From positions 124,001 through 188,000 of the forward strand of contig NZ_CP032406.1 in NCBI RefSeq assembly GCF_016806065.1: a stretch of 64,000 nucleotides of DNA. Reading direction: 5' to 3'. The notes under the pieces are model-generated. The model had not been told where the DNA came from. It ran no database searches and saw nothing but the letters and a program-made list of their open reading frames with translations. Each line of letters opens with the position of its first letter. Within the stretch, counting starts at the first letter, position 1. Source of the stretch: Rhizobium rosettiformans. Lineage in GTDB: Bacteria > Pseudomonadota > Alphaproteobacteria > Rhizobiales > Rhizobiaceae. The position numbers were made by a program, and so were the translations under genes. Of the stretch, positions 1 through 8,592 are shown piece by piece.

Positions 1-325
1 GCCGTGGCTCGGCTGCTTTCAGAAAGGCCTCATACGCACGCCCGGTTGGTTGCGCCCGGAAGGCCGCAAGGCTCGAATCCACATCCGCAAGATCGATGTC
101 TAGCCTGTCTGCGAGAGTGTCGAAGAACTCTAGCTTCTCGTCGTCATTCATCGCTGCATATCCGTCGAGGATGCGCTTCGCGGTCATCAACCCCGTAATT
201 TCCCCCTTGGAAGATAGGAGTTCCTCCATCAGGTGTGGCAAATCAGTGCTATCGAAAGACGTCGATATCGGTCCTTTCATGGAGCGGCGGAAAACCAGGT
301 CGAGAACGTCAGACAGGACACTCAT
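1..325 (-). CDS. matA: Malonyl-CoA decarboxylase, N-terminal part (cut by window edge)
   Basis: Would convert malonyl-CoA to acetyl-CoA and CO2 in the cytoplasm. About 108 codons are visible, starting with ATG (MSVLSDVLD) and running off the left end without a stop. The text has the pattern of the helical N-terminal domain of this family: KGEITGLMTAKRILDGYAAM, then LEFFDTLADRLDIDLADVDS, then AFRAQPTGRAYEAFLKAAEP. The catalytic GNAT-like domain would lie outside the window. It follows the ABC-transporter/SGNH genes on the same strand after a 117-bp gap, so it may be the last visible member of that operon or start a mat-type malonate operon of its own. The ribosome site is weak (GCGAG). The symbol assumes the rhizobial mat naming. 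Family call from domain pattern only. Confidence 0.75.
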   Translation of the reverse strand, partial: MSVLSDVLDLVFRRSMKGPISTSFDSTDLPHLMEELLSSKGEITGLMTAKRILDGYAAMNDDEKLEFFDTLADRLDIDLADVDSSLAAFRAQPTGRAYEAFLKAAEPR

Positions 326-442
326 GGGAATGCTCGCGGGTCTAGGGGTGGTCGAACTACTGGCAAGTCAAAGTAGGCAGCCACACAGCGCATGATCATT
401 GGGACGGCGCTGCGCTTTCATATGGCTCATCCGCTAAACGCC

Positions 443-1075
443 TCAGGCGCCGGATAAGAGACCCGGGATCCTTTGAAGGACCTCGGCCCAAAGCGCATAT
501 CCACCAGCATTCAGGTGAATGAAATCTGGCTGGTAGTAGCGCCCCATCGGTCGTCCGTTTTCACCGATTAGACCAAAAGACGCATCGATGAAGGTAACCT
601 GGCTTTGCTCGAGGCACCAAGCCTTGCTCAGAACGTTGTACCGTTCCACATCGTCGGCGTAGATCCAGCGGGTGGGACTCTGTTTAGTGCCAAGCACGAA
701 GACCTTCGCGGCCGGCAGCCCTTCCCGGATGTCCGACACGAGCGATGTCATGTGCTCAAAGGTCGTTTGCCCCGTCAGCCCGTCGTTTGCGATGTCGTTC
801 TCACCAAAGTAGAGCACGATCTTCTCAGGCTTCAGAGGCAGCAGTAGCTTTTCAAGGTAGTGCCGGCCCGACAGATTTGTGCCGCCGCCAAATCCAAGAT
901 TGACCACGTCGAGGCACTGCAGATCTTGGTGCATTGTACCCCAGAGCCGGAAGGAGGAGGAGCCGTAGAAGGCGATGGGCTGCTGTGGGATCGCGCCCCT
1001 TTGCAGCCGCATGAGGATTGCGACGATGTCATCTTCGAAGCGATTGGTGGCGAGCGGAACTGGAAAGTCAAACAT
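443..1075 (-). CDS. SGNH/GDSL-family hydrolase
   Basis: A 210-residue cytoplasmic esterase/lipase-type protein of the SGNH fold; no signal peptide. Block I is GSSSFRLW (near residue 39, the nucleophile region, with S where GDS is usual), block III is GENDI (near residue 92) and block V is DFIHLNAGGY (near residue 184) carrying the catalytic Asp/His. An AGGAGG ribosome site precedes the ATG. It starts 10 bp after the second transporter ATPase and is therefore in the same operon, suggesting it de-esterifies or deacylates the imported compound. The substrate cannot be told from sequence. Confidence 0.8.
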   Translation of the reverse strand: MFDFPVPLATNRFEDDIVAILMRLQRGAIPQQPIAFYGSSSFRLWGTMHQDLQCLDVVNLGFGGGTNLSGRHYLEKLLLPLKPEKIVLYFGENDIANDGLTGQTTFEHMTSLVSDIREGLPAAKVFVLGTKQSPTRWIYADDVERYNVLSKAWCLEQSQVTFIDASFGLIGENGRPMGRYYQPDFIHLNAGGYALWAEVLQRIPGLLSGA

Positions 1076-1085
1076 GCGATGCCTC

Positions 1086-2054
1086 CTAGCTTTTCATGTC
1101 ATCGGCGCGATGACAGGCACTGAAGCGGCCATTCGCCGTCTCTCGCAGCATCGGCACACTCGTGGCACAGACTTCGACAGCCATCGGACAACGCGTGCGA
1201 AAGGCACATCCCGACGGCAGATGGATTGGACTTGGAGGGTCGCCTTCCAGCGGAGCGCGCTGCCTGCGATCTGCAGGACGGGGCCGCGGCACAGATTCGA
1301 GCAGCCCCACAGTGTAGGGATGCTGCGGCTCGTTCAGAACTGCGGCGGTCTCGCCGGTCTCGACGATGCGGCCGAGATACATGACAGCAATCCGGTTGCT
1401 GATATGGGAAACAACTCCGATGTCATGCGATATGAACAGCAATGCAAGCTTCATTTCGTCACGAAGATCGCAAAGGAGATTGATGACCTGCGCCCGGATC
1501 GAGACGTCAAGCGCTGAGACAGGCTCGTCGGCCACAACCAAGTGGGGACGCAGGGCGAGTGCACGGGCAATGCCCAGCCGCTGTCTCTGTCCGCCAGACA
1601 GCTCATGAGGGTAGCGCTTCGCCTGATCTGGGCGCAGACCCACCTTTGAAAGGAGCTGCAATACATGCTCCCGCCTTTCCGATGGCGTGCCGACCTTAAA
1701 ATTGTCGAGAGGTTCACGCACGATGGCTTCTGCGGTCCAGCGTGGGTCCAGTGAGGCGGATGGATCCTGAAAGATCATCTGCACGGAGCGACGCGCAGCA
1801 TGAAGATCCCGTCGTCCCATATGAGCCAGATCCTGCCCTAGCAGCTGAACCGTGCCGCTATCAGGCCTATCAAGGCCCATGATCATGCGGCCAAGTGTCG
1901 ACTTCCCGCAGCCACTTTCACCCACAAGCGCGACTGTCTCGCCCGGTGCAACCGACAGGGATACGTCATTGACCGCGTGTACGGTCTGCCCCCTGCCAAC
2001 TCGAAAATGACGTATGAGGTTCTCGGCAATCAAGACGTCAGTGTTCTCACTCAT
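1086..2054 (-). CDS. Oligopeptide/dipeptide-type ABC transporter ATP-binding protein (DppF-like)
   Basis: One of two ATPases energising the importer at the inner membrane. 322 residues: Walker [11 protein letters not shown]-loop region [15 protein letters not shown] signature [15 protein letters not shown], Walker [13 protein letters not shown] and the C-terminal oligopeptide-transporter extension with a Cys-containing stretch ([14 protein letters not shown]). The start is the ATG at 2054, which overlaps the stop of the upstream ATPase in an ATGA; a longer reading frame upstream exists but would overlap the neighbour by about 57 bp and shows no family sequence. Confidence 0.88.
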   Translation of the reverse strand: MSENTDVLIAENLIRHFRVGRGQTVHAVNDVSLSVAPGETVALVGESGCGKSTLGRMIMGLDRPDSGTVQLLGQDLAHMGRRDLHAARRSVQMIFQDPSASLDPRWTAEAIVREPLDNFKVGTPSERREHVLQLLSKVGLRPDQAKRYPHELSGGQRQRLGIARALALRPHLVVADEPVSALDVSIRAQVINLLCDLRDEMKLALLFISHDIGVVSHISNRIAVMYLGRIVETGETAAVLNEPQHPYTVGLLESVPRPRPADRRQRAPLEGDPPSPIHLPSGCAFRTRCPMAVEVCATSVPMLRETANGRFSACHRADDMKS

Positions 2055-3067
2055 GCGGGCACTTCCAATGGGAGGTTTGCAGCAGCATTGGCCAGGGGCT
2101 GGTCGCAACGGGTAACGTGCCCGTTGGCCACTTCACGCCAGTCCGGCGTACGCAGATGGCAGCTCTCAGCGGCAAATCGACACCGATCGACGAAACTACA
2201 TCCCTTGGGCAGCATCGAGAAACTGGGCACGTTTCCGGGGATCTCTTCCAAACGTCCACGGCTCAGTTCACCGGGAACGAATTCGGCAGTGGCCCGTAGC
2301 AGCCCGGCGGTATATCCATGCGAGGGATTTTCAAAGATCGTACGGACAGGTCCCCGCTCGACGAGGGATCCGGCATACATCACGGCGACATCATCGGCGA
2401 TTTCCGCGACGACACCCAGATCATGGGTAATGAAGATGATCGCGGTGCCGAACTCGCGTTGGAGTTCGGAGAGCAGCCAGAGAATCTGTGCCTGCACCGT
2501 CACATCAAGCGCGGTTGTCGGTTCATCGGCAATGAGCAGACGCGGCCTGCAGATCAGCGCCATAGCAATCATGATGCGCTGCCGCATCCCGCCGGAGAGC
2601 TGGTGCGGATAGGCGCTCACGCGGCTGGTGGCATCGGGAATGCGGACCCGTTGCAAAACCTCCATGACGCGTGCATTAGCGGCGCGGGTGCTCATTTTCT
2701 CATGCAGAAGCAGCGCTTCGCGCAGCTGAAAGCCGATGGTGAGCGCCGGATTGAGCGAAGACATAGGGTCCTGAAAGATCATCGCCATCAGCGAGCCACG
2801 CAGGCGAGAAAGCTCCTTTTCGTCGCAGTCCAGCAAGTTGATCCCATCAAGGCGCATGGTCGCCGCACTAACCGCGGCGCTGCCGGGTTTGTGCAATCCC
2901 ATGATCGAGGTCGCCGTGACGCTTTTTCCCGAACCGGACTCTCCGACGAGGCAAAGCGTTTTGCCGGCATCGAGATCGAAGGATACGTCACGTACCGCAC
3001 GGATCGCTCCACCCGGCCCAAAGCCGACAGCCAGGTCTCGTATGCTGAGGAATGGAGCCTCGGTCAT
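2051..3067 (-). CDS. Oligopeptide/dipeptide-type ABC transporter ATP-binding protein (DppD-like)
   Basis: Partner ATPase of the heterodimeric nucleotide-binding module. 338 residues with Walker [12 protein letters not shown]-loop [12 protein letters not shown], signature [15 protein letters not shown], Walker [13 protein letters not shown] and the H-loop in [13 protein letters not shown]. The C-terminal extension again has the family's Cys/Arg-rich stretch ([14 protein letters not shown]). Start and stop overlap both neighbours by 4 bp (ATGA), giving a tightly coupled operon. Confidence 0.9.
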   Translation of the reverse strand: MTEAPFLSIRDLAVGFGPGGAIRAVRDVSFDLDAGKTLCLVGESGSGKSVTATSIMGLHKPGSAAVSAATMRLDGINLLDCDEKELSRLRGSLMAMIFQDPMSSLNPALTIGFQLREALLLHEKMSTRAANARVMEVLQRVRIPDATSRVSAYPHQLSGGMRQRIMIAMALICRPRLLIADEPTTALDVTVQAQILWLLSELQREFGTAIIFITHDLGVVAEIADDVAVMYAGSLVERGPVRTIFENPSHGYTAGLLRATAEFVPGELSRGRLEEIPGNVPSFSMLPKGCSFVDRCRFAAESCHLRTPDWREVANGHVTRCDQPLANAAANLPLEVPA

Positions 3068-3921
3068 GATGCCCTCCTTGCCGCAAGTCGAGGATCGAAG
3101 CGGTCACGCAGCTTGTCGCCGAGAATGTTGATGGACAGAACCATGATCGACAAAAGCAGACCAGGGAATGCGATGATCCAGGGTGCTAGGCGAAAATATT
3201 CCTTGCCGCTGGCAATCACATTGCCCCAACTGGGAACGTCGGGTGGCGTGCCGACCCCAAGGAAACTCAAGGCTGCCTCGGACAGGATCGCTGCCGCACA
3301 AACATAAGTTGCCTGGACCGTCAGCATGCCGATCGCGTTGGGCACAATGTGGCGCAACAGTATCTTTGGCGTTGATGATCCCACTGAGATGGCAGCCGTG
3401 ATGAACGGCAGCTCTCGGATCGAAAGTACGACACTGCGCATCAGGCGCGCGGTACGCGGAATTTCCGGTACAGCGATTGCGATGATCACGGTCATGAGGC
3501 CGCCGCCGAGGACTGAGACGAGGGCTATGGCCAAAAGGATCCCCGGAATCGCCATCAAACCATCGGCAAGCCGCATGACGATCCGATCCACCCAGTTGAA
3601 ATAACCGGCGACAACGCCAAGGGTCCCACCGATCACCAGCACGACGACCGCGGTGAACAGACCTACAGTTACAGAATTTCGGGCGCCCGAGACGGTTCTG
3701 ACGAAAACGTCGCGACCTAGATTGTCTGTACCGAACCAAGCGCTCGCACTGGGTGGCTTCAGGCGCATCATCGGATTGAGATCATTACCTGGACCAAGCA
3801 GAATCGGACCGAAGACAGCCATCAGGATGACCACAGTCATTGCGATCAGGCTAAGGGACACAGCAATGCCTGGATAGGGCAGTCTTGGTCTGGACATGGC
3901 CTGGGATTGGAGCGTTGTCAT
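3064..3921 (-). CDS. ABC transporter permease (DppC-like)
   Basis: Inner-membrane permease subunit, 285 residues. It has the DppC/OppC layout: an N-terminal helix (LSLIAMTVVILMAVFGPIL), the periplasmic FGTDNLGRDVFVRTVSGAR motif, several transmembrane segments and the EAA-type cytoplasmic loop (RTARLMRSVVLSIRELPFI through LLRHIVPNAIG) that docks on the ATPases. ATGA overlaps on both sides couple it to its neighbours. Confidence 0.9.
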   Translation of the reverse strand: MTTLQSQAMSRPRLPYPGIAVSLSLIAMTVVILMAVFGPILLGPGNDLNPMMRLKPPSASAWFGTDNLGRDVFVRTVSGARNSVTVGLFTAVVVLVIGGTLGVVAGYFNWVDRIVMRLADGLMAIPGILLAIALVSVLGGGLMTVIIAIAVPEIPRTARLMRSVVLSIRELPFITAAISVGSSTPKILLRHIVPNAIGMLTVQATYVCAAAILSEAALSFLGVGTPPDVPSWGNVIASGKEYFRLAPWIIAFPGLLLSIMVLSINILGDKLRDRFDPRLAARRAS

Positions 3922-4859
3922 TGGCGTACCCTCGGATCAAAGAGAGCATAGGAGAGATCGACCAGCAGGTTCACTGCAATCAGGACGAAGGAGAAGACGA
4001 TGAGAACGCCCTGAACGACCGGATAGTCACGTGTCTGGATGGCATCAACGGTCAGTCTGCCCATTCCGGGAATGTTGAACACGGACTCGGTTATCACCAC
4101 TCCTCCAAGAAGCGCGGCAAAGCTGGTGCCAATAACAGTCACTACCGGAACCCCTATGTTCTTGAGAGCATGGACTAGCAGGATGCGAGAATTGCCGGCA
4201 CCTTTGGCGCGGGCGGTGCGGATGTAGTCCTCGGCCAAAACCTCAAGCATGGTGGCGCGGGTGATCCGCGCAACAAGGGCTGAGAACAGAAAAGCAAGTG
4301 TGATTGAAGGCAAGGTGATACTGCGCAGACAGTTCAGCAGACCGGTTGAAAGCGGCTTGTATCCCTGAACAGGCAACCAACCGAGGCGCAACGCGAACAC
4401 GTCCACCAGCACATAGCCTATGACGAACACGGGTACGGAAAAACCGACCACTGAGGCAACAATCAACAAGGTATCAACGGTGGAGCCTGCCCGCCACGCA
4501 CCCCATACCCCCATTGGCACGGCGATCAGAACCGACAAGATAAGGGTCGACAGCGCAAGCATCGCAGTCGGTTCCACACGTTGGAGAATGAGGTCCACCA
4601 CCGGGAAGCCGGAATAAACCGATTGGCCCAGATCAAAACGCACGACGCTCGACAGGTAGATGAAGAGTTGCTCGTAGAGAGGCCGATCAAGGAAAAGGCG
4701 TTCTCGAATGCTCTCAATCTGATCGGGCGTGGCGTTCTCTCCGGCAATCAGAGCCGCCGCATCGCCCGGACCGATATGCAGCAGGAGAAAGACCGTCACT
4801 AATACAATCAGGGCGATTGGTATGACGGACAGGAGCCGCCGGACGACGAAATTGGACAT
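3918..4859 (-). CDS. ABC transporter permease (DppB-like)
   Basis: Inner-membrane permease, 313 residues, with the DppB/OppB N-terminus (LLSVIPIALIVLVTVFLLLHIGPGDAAALIAGENATPDQIE) broken by a long periplasmic loop, then five further membrane segments and the ATPase-docking loop (EVLAEDYIRTARAKGAGNSRILLVHALKN). It pairs with the downstream DppC-like subunit and is separated from the binding-protein gene by a 56-bp gap holding a strong hairpin. Confidence 0.9.
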   Translation of the reverse strand: MSNFVVRRLLSVIPIALIVLVTVFLLLHIGPGDAAALIAGENATPDQIESIRERLFLDRPLYEQLFIYLSSVVRFDLGQSVYSGFPVVDLILQRVEPTAMLALSTLILSVLIAVPMGVWGAWRAGSTVDTLLIVASVVGFSVPVFVIGYVLVDVFALRLGWLPVQGYKPLSTGLLNCLRSITLPSITLAFLFSALVARITRATMLEVLAEDYIRTARAKGAGNSRILLVHALKNIGVPVVTVIGTSFAALLGGVVITESVFNIPGMGRLTVDAIQTRDYPVVQGVLIVFSFVLIAVNLLVDLSYALFDPRVRQ

Positions 4860-4875
4860 GCATGCCTCCCAGGAA

Positions 4876-4907
4876 TGCAGGCGCCATTCGACAGGATGGC
4901 GCCTGCA
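4876..4907. promoter_or_regulatory. Perfect 12-bp-stem hairpin between binding-protein and permease genes
   Basis: Arms TGCAGGCGCCAT and ATGGCGCCTGCA are separated by 8 nt, with no T-run after them on the minus strand. Position just after the binding-protein stop is typical of intercistronic stems that protect the abundant binding-protein message or reduce read-through into the permeases. Function inferred from position. Confidence 0.6.
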
Positions 4908-4915
4908 AGTTCATG

Positions 4916-6490
4916 TCACTGCTGTTTCTCGACATTCCAGTACAGCTGCAGGGGGCTCTCGATCATGCCGGAGACAGACTTGCTCCATCCGGACACGCCG
5001 TAATACTGACCCATGGGGATGAAGGTGACGATCTCGTTTGCACGCTCTTGGATTTGCACTGCGGCTTCTTTGCGTGCCGGCTCATCAGCAGCAAGCAGGA
5101 AGGCTTTCCACCGCGCCTGCAACTCTTCATCGCAAGGCCAACCGACAAACGCTTTTTCGCACGCACCTGTTACATACGGATTGGTCAGCGGATCCATCAT
5201 GGCATCACCGCCAAAGGCCGTGAGGAACATGTTCCAGCCTCCCTCAGCCGGCGTCCCCTTGTTGTTACGACGCGAGAACATCGTCGCAAGATCCATCTGA
5301 CGGTCATCGACAGTGAACCCTGCATTGCGAAGGGCCTGCACGAGTACAGTACCCATGTCGCGCTGGAACAACTGATCGGTAGGATGGAGGAAAGTGATCG
5401 GCGTCCCGTCGTACCCGGCCTCCTGTAGCAGGGCCTTGGCCTTCTCAGGATCGGAATTCATATAGCGGTCGCTGTTAACATCCGTCTCATAGGGAGCACC
5501 ACACATGAAGATCGCGGCGCAAAGCTCATAGAGATCTGTGCGCTCGCCCAATAAGGTCGCCATGAAATCCTGCTGGTTGAGAGCCAACTGAACCGCCTGG
5601 CGTACCTTGATATTATCGAAAGGCGGTTGAGTGTGATTGAGGACGATCTGAAGACTTTTGCCGAGGAGCGGCTTCTTCGAGGCGACGAAATTCTCGTCAT
5701 CTTCCAAAAGCGGAAGCTGGTCGTAAGCCACTTCAGTCACAAAATCGATTTCGCCAGCAAGCAGCGCATTTAGCGCGCTAGTATCGTCGGGGATGGTGAT
5801 GCGTTCGATGCGATCGACCTTCGCGATCTTTCCCCCGGCCAAATTGCTGGGCGGCTCGCTACGCGGGACATAGCCCTCAAACTTTTCGACGACGAACTTA
5901 ACGCCCGGCTGCCACTCGGCCAGTTTGAAGGGACCGGACCCAACCAGTTCCGGAAGCTTTTCACCGATTGGCGTCTTTGCAATACGCTCGGGCATGATGA
6001 ACAGCGGATAGGCCGTCATGCGGCCAAGGCCGTTCAGCAGCTGCGAGAAAGGCTCCTTCAGGCTGATCCGAAACGAGGTCGCGCCGGTGGCTTCGATCTT
6101 TTCAAGGCGCGAGGCAATCTCCTGGCCAAGGCTGTCCTTACCCATCCAGCGATTGATGGATGCGATAACGTCAGCAGACGTGACCGGCGCACCGTCATGA
6201 AACTGGAGGCCGCTGCGCAACGAAAAATCGTAGACCTTGCCGTCATCACTGGTCGCGAATGTATCGACCATCTGAGGCTTGACCTCAAAGTTGGCATCGA
6301 CTGCGAATAGTGTATCCCACAACAGATAAGACATGTCGCGCATTGGGTAGTTGGTGCTCAGCAGCGGGTCCATCTGTTGGATATCGCCGACATCGCGAAT
6401 ACGCAGCACGCTTTCCGCCTGTGCTACCGCAACTACTCCAATGGACAGCACAGTAGCTGCCGCAAGCGTCCTGATCAGTTTCGATATCAT
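4916..6490 (-). CDS. Periplasmic substrate-binding protein of the peptide/nickel ABC family (SBP_bac_5)
   Basis: Captures the substrate in the periplasm and delivers it to the DppBC-like pore. 524 residues with a Sec signal peptide (MISKLIRTLAAATVLSIGVVAVAQA). Family hallmarks follow: DPLLSTNYPMRDMSYLLWDTL, then YDFSLRSGLQFHDGAPVTSADV, then VGSGPFKLAEW, and IKVRQAVQLALNQQDFM. First gene of the operon, divergent from the GntR regulator. The ligand could be a peptide, opine or sugar acid; the sequence does not decide. Confidence 0.9.
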   Translation of the reverse strand: MISKLIRTLAAATVLSIGVVAVAQAESVLRIRDVGDIQQMDPLLSTNYPMRDMSYLLWDTLFAVDANFEVKPQMVDTFATSDDGKVYDFSLRSGLQFHDGAPVTSADVIASINRWMGKDSLGQEIASRLEKIEATGATSFRISLKEPFSQLLNGLGRMTAYPLFIMPERIAKTPIGEKLPELVGSGPFKLAEWQPGVKFVVEKFEGYVPRSEPPSNLAGGKIAKVDRIERITIPDDTSALNALLAGEIDFVTEVAYDQLPLLEDDENFVASKKPLLGKSLQIVLNHTQPPFDNIKVRQAVQLALNQQDFMATLLGERTDLYELCAAIFMCGAPYETDVNSDRYMNSDPEKAKALLQEAGYDGTPITFLHPTDQLFQRDMGTVLVQALRNAGFTVDDRQMDLATMFSRRNNKGTPAEGGWNMFLTAFGGDAMMDPLTNPYVTGACEKAFVGWPCDEELQARWKAFLLAADEPARKEAAVQIQERANEIVTFIPMGQYYGVSGWSKSVSGMIESPLQLYWNVEKQQ

Positions 6491-6598
6491 GTTAGCTCCT
6501 CCCTGAGCTCCTGACGAACTGACTTCCGCAGTCTATTGCATGCGATTGGAAGTCAGTGATAAGCTCACCTAACGCATCGTGCGCACAAATGTCAACCT

Positions 6599-6610
6599 CA
6601 TGTATACATG
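6599..6610. promoter_or_regulatory. Perfect palindrome CATGTATACATG, likely GntR/FadR-type operator
   Basis: A perfect 12-bp palindrome in the 142-bp divergent gap between the binding-protein gene and the GntR regulator, 22 bp before the regulator ATG. TGTATACA-type cores are common for FCD-subfamily GntR repressors. It probably mediates control of the transporter operon, the regulator, or both. Confidence 0.6.
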
Positions 6611-6632
6611 AAACCTGTTCGGGTATGCTCAG

Positions 6633-7289
6633 ATGAATGTTGAGGCAAAGAATAATCCGTCTCTCCGAGATCGGATCGAAGAGGCCATCGTTTCCGGAAT
6701 CTTCAAACCGGGAGATCGCCTCGAAGAGCAAAGTCTGGCTGAACAATACGGGGTTTCACGCACGCCCGTCCGTGAAGCACTCAGACAACTGCAGGAGGCT
6801 GGCCTTGTCGAAATCAAACCGCGTCGTGGGGCGGCCGTTACGGTCGTCGGACCAGCCGATCTCATTCATATGTTCGAAGTCATGGGAGGACTTGAAGCTA
6901 TGGCCGGTCGGCTCGCTGCGCGCCGTCTTGATGAGGCATCCAAACGAGAACTGCTAGCCTGTCACGAAGCCTGCAGGGCCGCGGCAACACAAGGCTCTGA
7001 CGCCTACTATTACGAGAACGAGCGCTTCCACATGGCCATTTACCGTGCGAGCGGCAACCCGTTTCTCGAAGAGCAGGCGCGCTCACTTCATCGGCGGCTG
7101 AAGCCCTATCGCCGCATCCAGCTACGCTCGCTCAATCGCATTGAGCAGTCCTTTGCCGAGCACGACAAGATTGTTACCGCCATTGTCAACGGCCATTCAA
7201 GTGAAGCCGAACAGGCGCTATGGGATCACATCACGATCCAAGCAGATCGTTTTCACGACTTCCTGGCGGGTCTATCACGCGACAGATAG
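6633..7289 (+). CDS. GntR-family transcriptional regulator, FCD (FadR-like) subfamily
   Basis: 218 residues. The N-terminal winged helix (about residues 10-75) shows the GntR pattern: IVSGIFKPGDRLEEQSLAEQ, then GVSRTPVREALRQLQEAGLV. The C-terminal all-helical FCD ligand domain (about 85-215) carries the metal/ligand residues in NERFHMAIY and SFAEHDKIVTAI. It is divergent from the peptide-type ABC operon and likely represses it until a carboxylate-type inducer binds. MatR-type regulators of malonate genes belong to this subfamily, which fits the malonyl-CoA decarboxylase at the end of the controlled strand, but that link is inference. Confidence 0.88.
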   Translation: MNVEAKNNPSLRDRIEEAIVSGIFKPGDRLEEQSLAEQYGVSRTPVREALRQLQEAGLVEIKPRRGAAVTVVGPADLIHMFEVMGGLEAMAGRLAARRLDEASKRELLACHEACRAAATQGSDAYYYENERFHMAIYRASGNPFLEEQARSLHRRLKPYRRIQLRSLNRIEQSFAEHDKIVTAIVNGHSSEAEQALWDHITIQADRFHDFLAGLSRDR

Positions 7290-7435
7290 AGCGGCGGGGT
7301 ACACACTATTGATGAGAATCGAACCAGCGTTCCGAAGAACGGCCCCTCCAATGCCACCATTACACCCAACCCGCACTTTCAGTTATTGCAGTTAGAGGCC
7401 TTGTTCGCTACATTGACGGCTAAGGAGATATCGTC

Positions 7436-7882
7436 ATGGCCAGCCAAATTGTTCATTTCGCCAGACTGTCAGATCGCGACCGAAAGACGGCAGCGCCCCT
7501 ACCAAAGTTTGTTGCCGGCGACAGGCTGGAACTCCACGTTCGTGGCGCAGGTGGCAAGGAGCGGACGCTCCCGATCCCGCCCTCAGCCGCCGCAGCTGTT
7601 GAAGCCCTTCTGGCGCACATGCTGCGCGGAGAGCGTGTTGCCGTGCTGGCCGAGGATCAGGAACTAAGCCCGAGCGAAGCTTCAGCCATCCTCGGCATCT
7701 CCCGCCCGCTCGTCGTCTTACGTATGGACCGGGGCGAGTTGCCATTCCGCTACGTCGGTAAACACCGCCGCGCCCTCCTTAAGGACGTGCTCGCGTTGAA
7801 GTCGAAGCTTGACAAACGACAAACGGCGATGGAAGCGCTAGCCGAGGACACAGAGGACCTGATCGAGACCTATGGCCTCTAA
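7436..7882 (+). CDS. Helix-turn-helix antitoxin of a PIN toxin module
   Basis: 148 residues. The middle contains an excisionase-like HTH (residues about 80-105: LSPSEASAILGISRPLVVLR, followed by MDRGELPFRYVGKHRRALL), preceded by a short N-terminal segment and followed by a charged helix. A strong AAGGAG site lies 9 bp before the ATG. Its 3' end overlaps the PIN gene by 11 bp, the usual order antitoxin-toxin. Expected to neutralise the toxin and autorepress the pair. Confidence 0.75.
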   Translation: MASQIVHFARLSDRDRKTAAPLPKFVAGDRLELHVRGAGGKERTLPIPPSAAAAVEALLAHMLRGERVAVLAEDQELSPSEASAILGISRPLVVLRMDRGELPFRYVGKHRRALLKDVLALKSKLDKRQTAMEALAEDTEDLIETYGL

Positions 7883-8450
7883 TCCGCCAGTCGCGGTCTA
7901 CGATGCCTGCGTCCTCTACCCCTTCCACCTGCGCAACATTCTGATCCAGTGCGCCTTCGATGGCCTCGTTGAGGTGCGCTGGACCGATGATATACATGAC
8001 GAGTGGATGCGCAATCTCGCCGCCAACACACCAGGCTTGTCCATCGAACGCCTGGAAGCCACGCGCGACCGGATGAACGCTGTCCTCCCAGAGGCAGTCG
8101 TGGAAGACCATCGCCCGTTTATTGCGGATCTCACGCTACCGGATCCCGACGATCGACATGTCCTCGCAGCAGCCATCGCCGGCAAAGCCTCCGTCATCGT
8201 TACCTGGAACCTTAAGGACTTTCCCGCAAGAAACCTTCTCGCACATGGTGTGACCAGCAAGTCGCCAGATGATTTTCTTACCGATCTCCATACGGCGTTC
8301 TCGGAAGCGCTTATCTCCAGCGTCAGAAGTGCGAGGCATAATCTGCGCAAGACAATCCCATCGGTTGAGGCGTTCGTCGACTCGCTTGAACAAGGCGGGT
8401 TGAAGAAGTTTTCAGGGGTGCTTCGCCGGAACATAGCCGGATTGAAGTGA
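7872..8450 (+). CDS. PIN-domain toxin (predicted ribonuclease)
   Basis: 192 residues. PIN-fold acidic residues: YDACVLYP near the N-terminus (first Asp), WTDDIHDEW (second cluster), and LPDPDDRHVLAAAI with VIVTWNLKDFP (C-terminal acidic residues). It belongs to the longer PIN family that has an extra C-terminal segment and pairs with HTH antitoxins rather than the short VapC group. Predicted Mg-dependent RNase; plasmid maintenance or defence role. A short stem (CCCACG/CGTGGG, 8478-8494) downstream might terminate the transcript. Confidence 0.78.
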   Translation: MASNPPVAVYDACVLYPFHLRNILIQCAFDGLVEVRWTDDIHDEWMRNLAANTPGLSIERLEATRDRMNAVLPEAVVEDHRPFIADLTLPDPDDRHVLAAAIAGKASVIVTWNLKDFPARNLLAHGVTSKSPDDFLTDLHTAFSEALISSVRSARHNLRKTIPSVEAFVDSLEQGGLKKFSGVLRRNIAGLK

Positions 8451-8592
8451 GCAGGATCCTTGAACTGCCGAGAGCGCCCCACGACTTCCGTGGGTTACCG
8501 TGTCGCCCTCGCCAGCTTTACGGACTTTTAACTGTCTGCCCCTAATTCCGCACGCCCTCGGCCTGAGGCACCGAGAAACTGCGGAATGACAC

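Noticed and set aside
2318..3307. 329-codon plus-strand frame opposite the transporter ATPase and permease genes
   Set aside because: Antisense of conserved Walker and signature motifs; no coding signal of its own.
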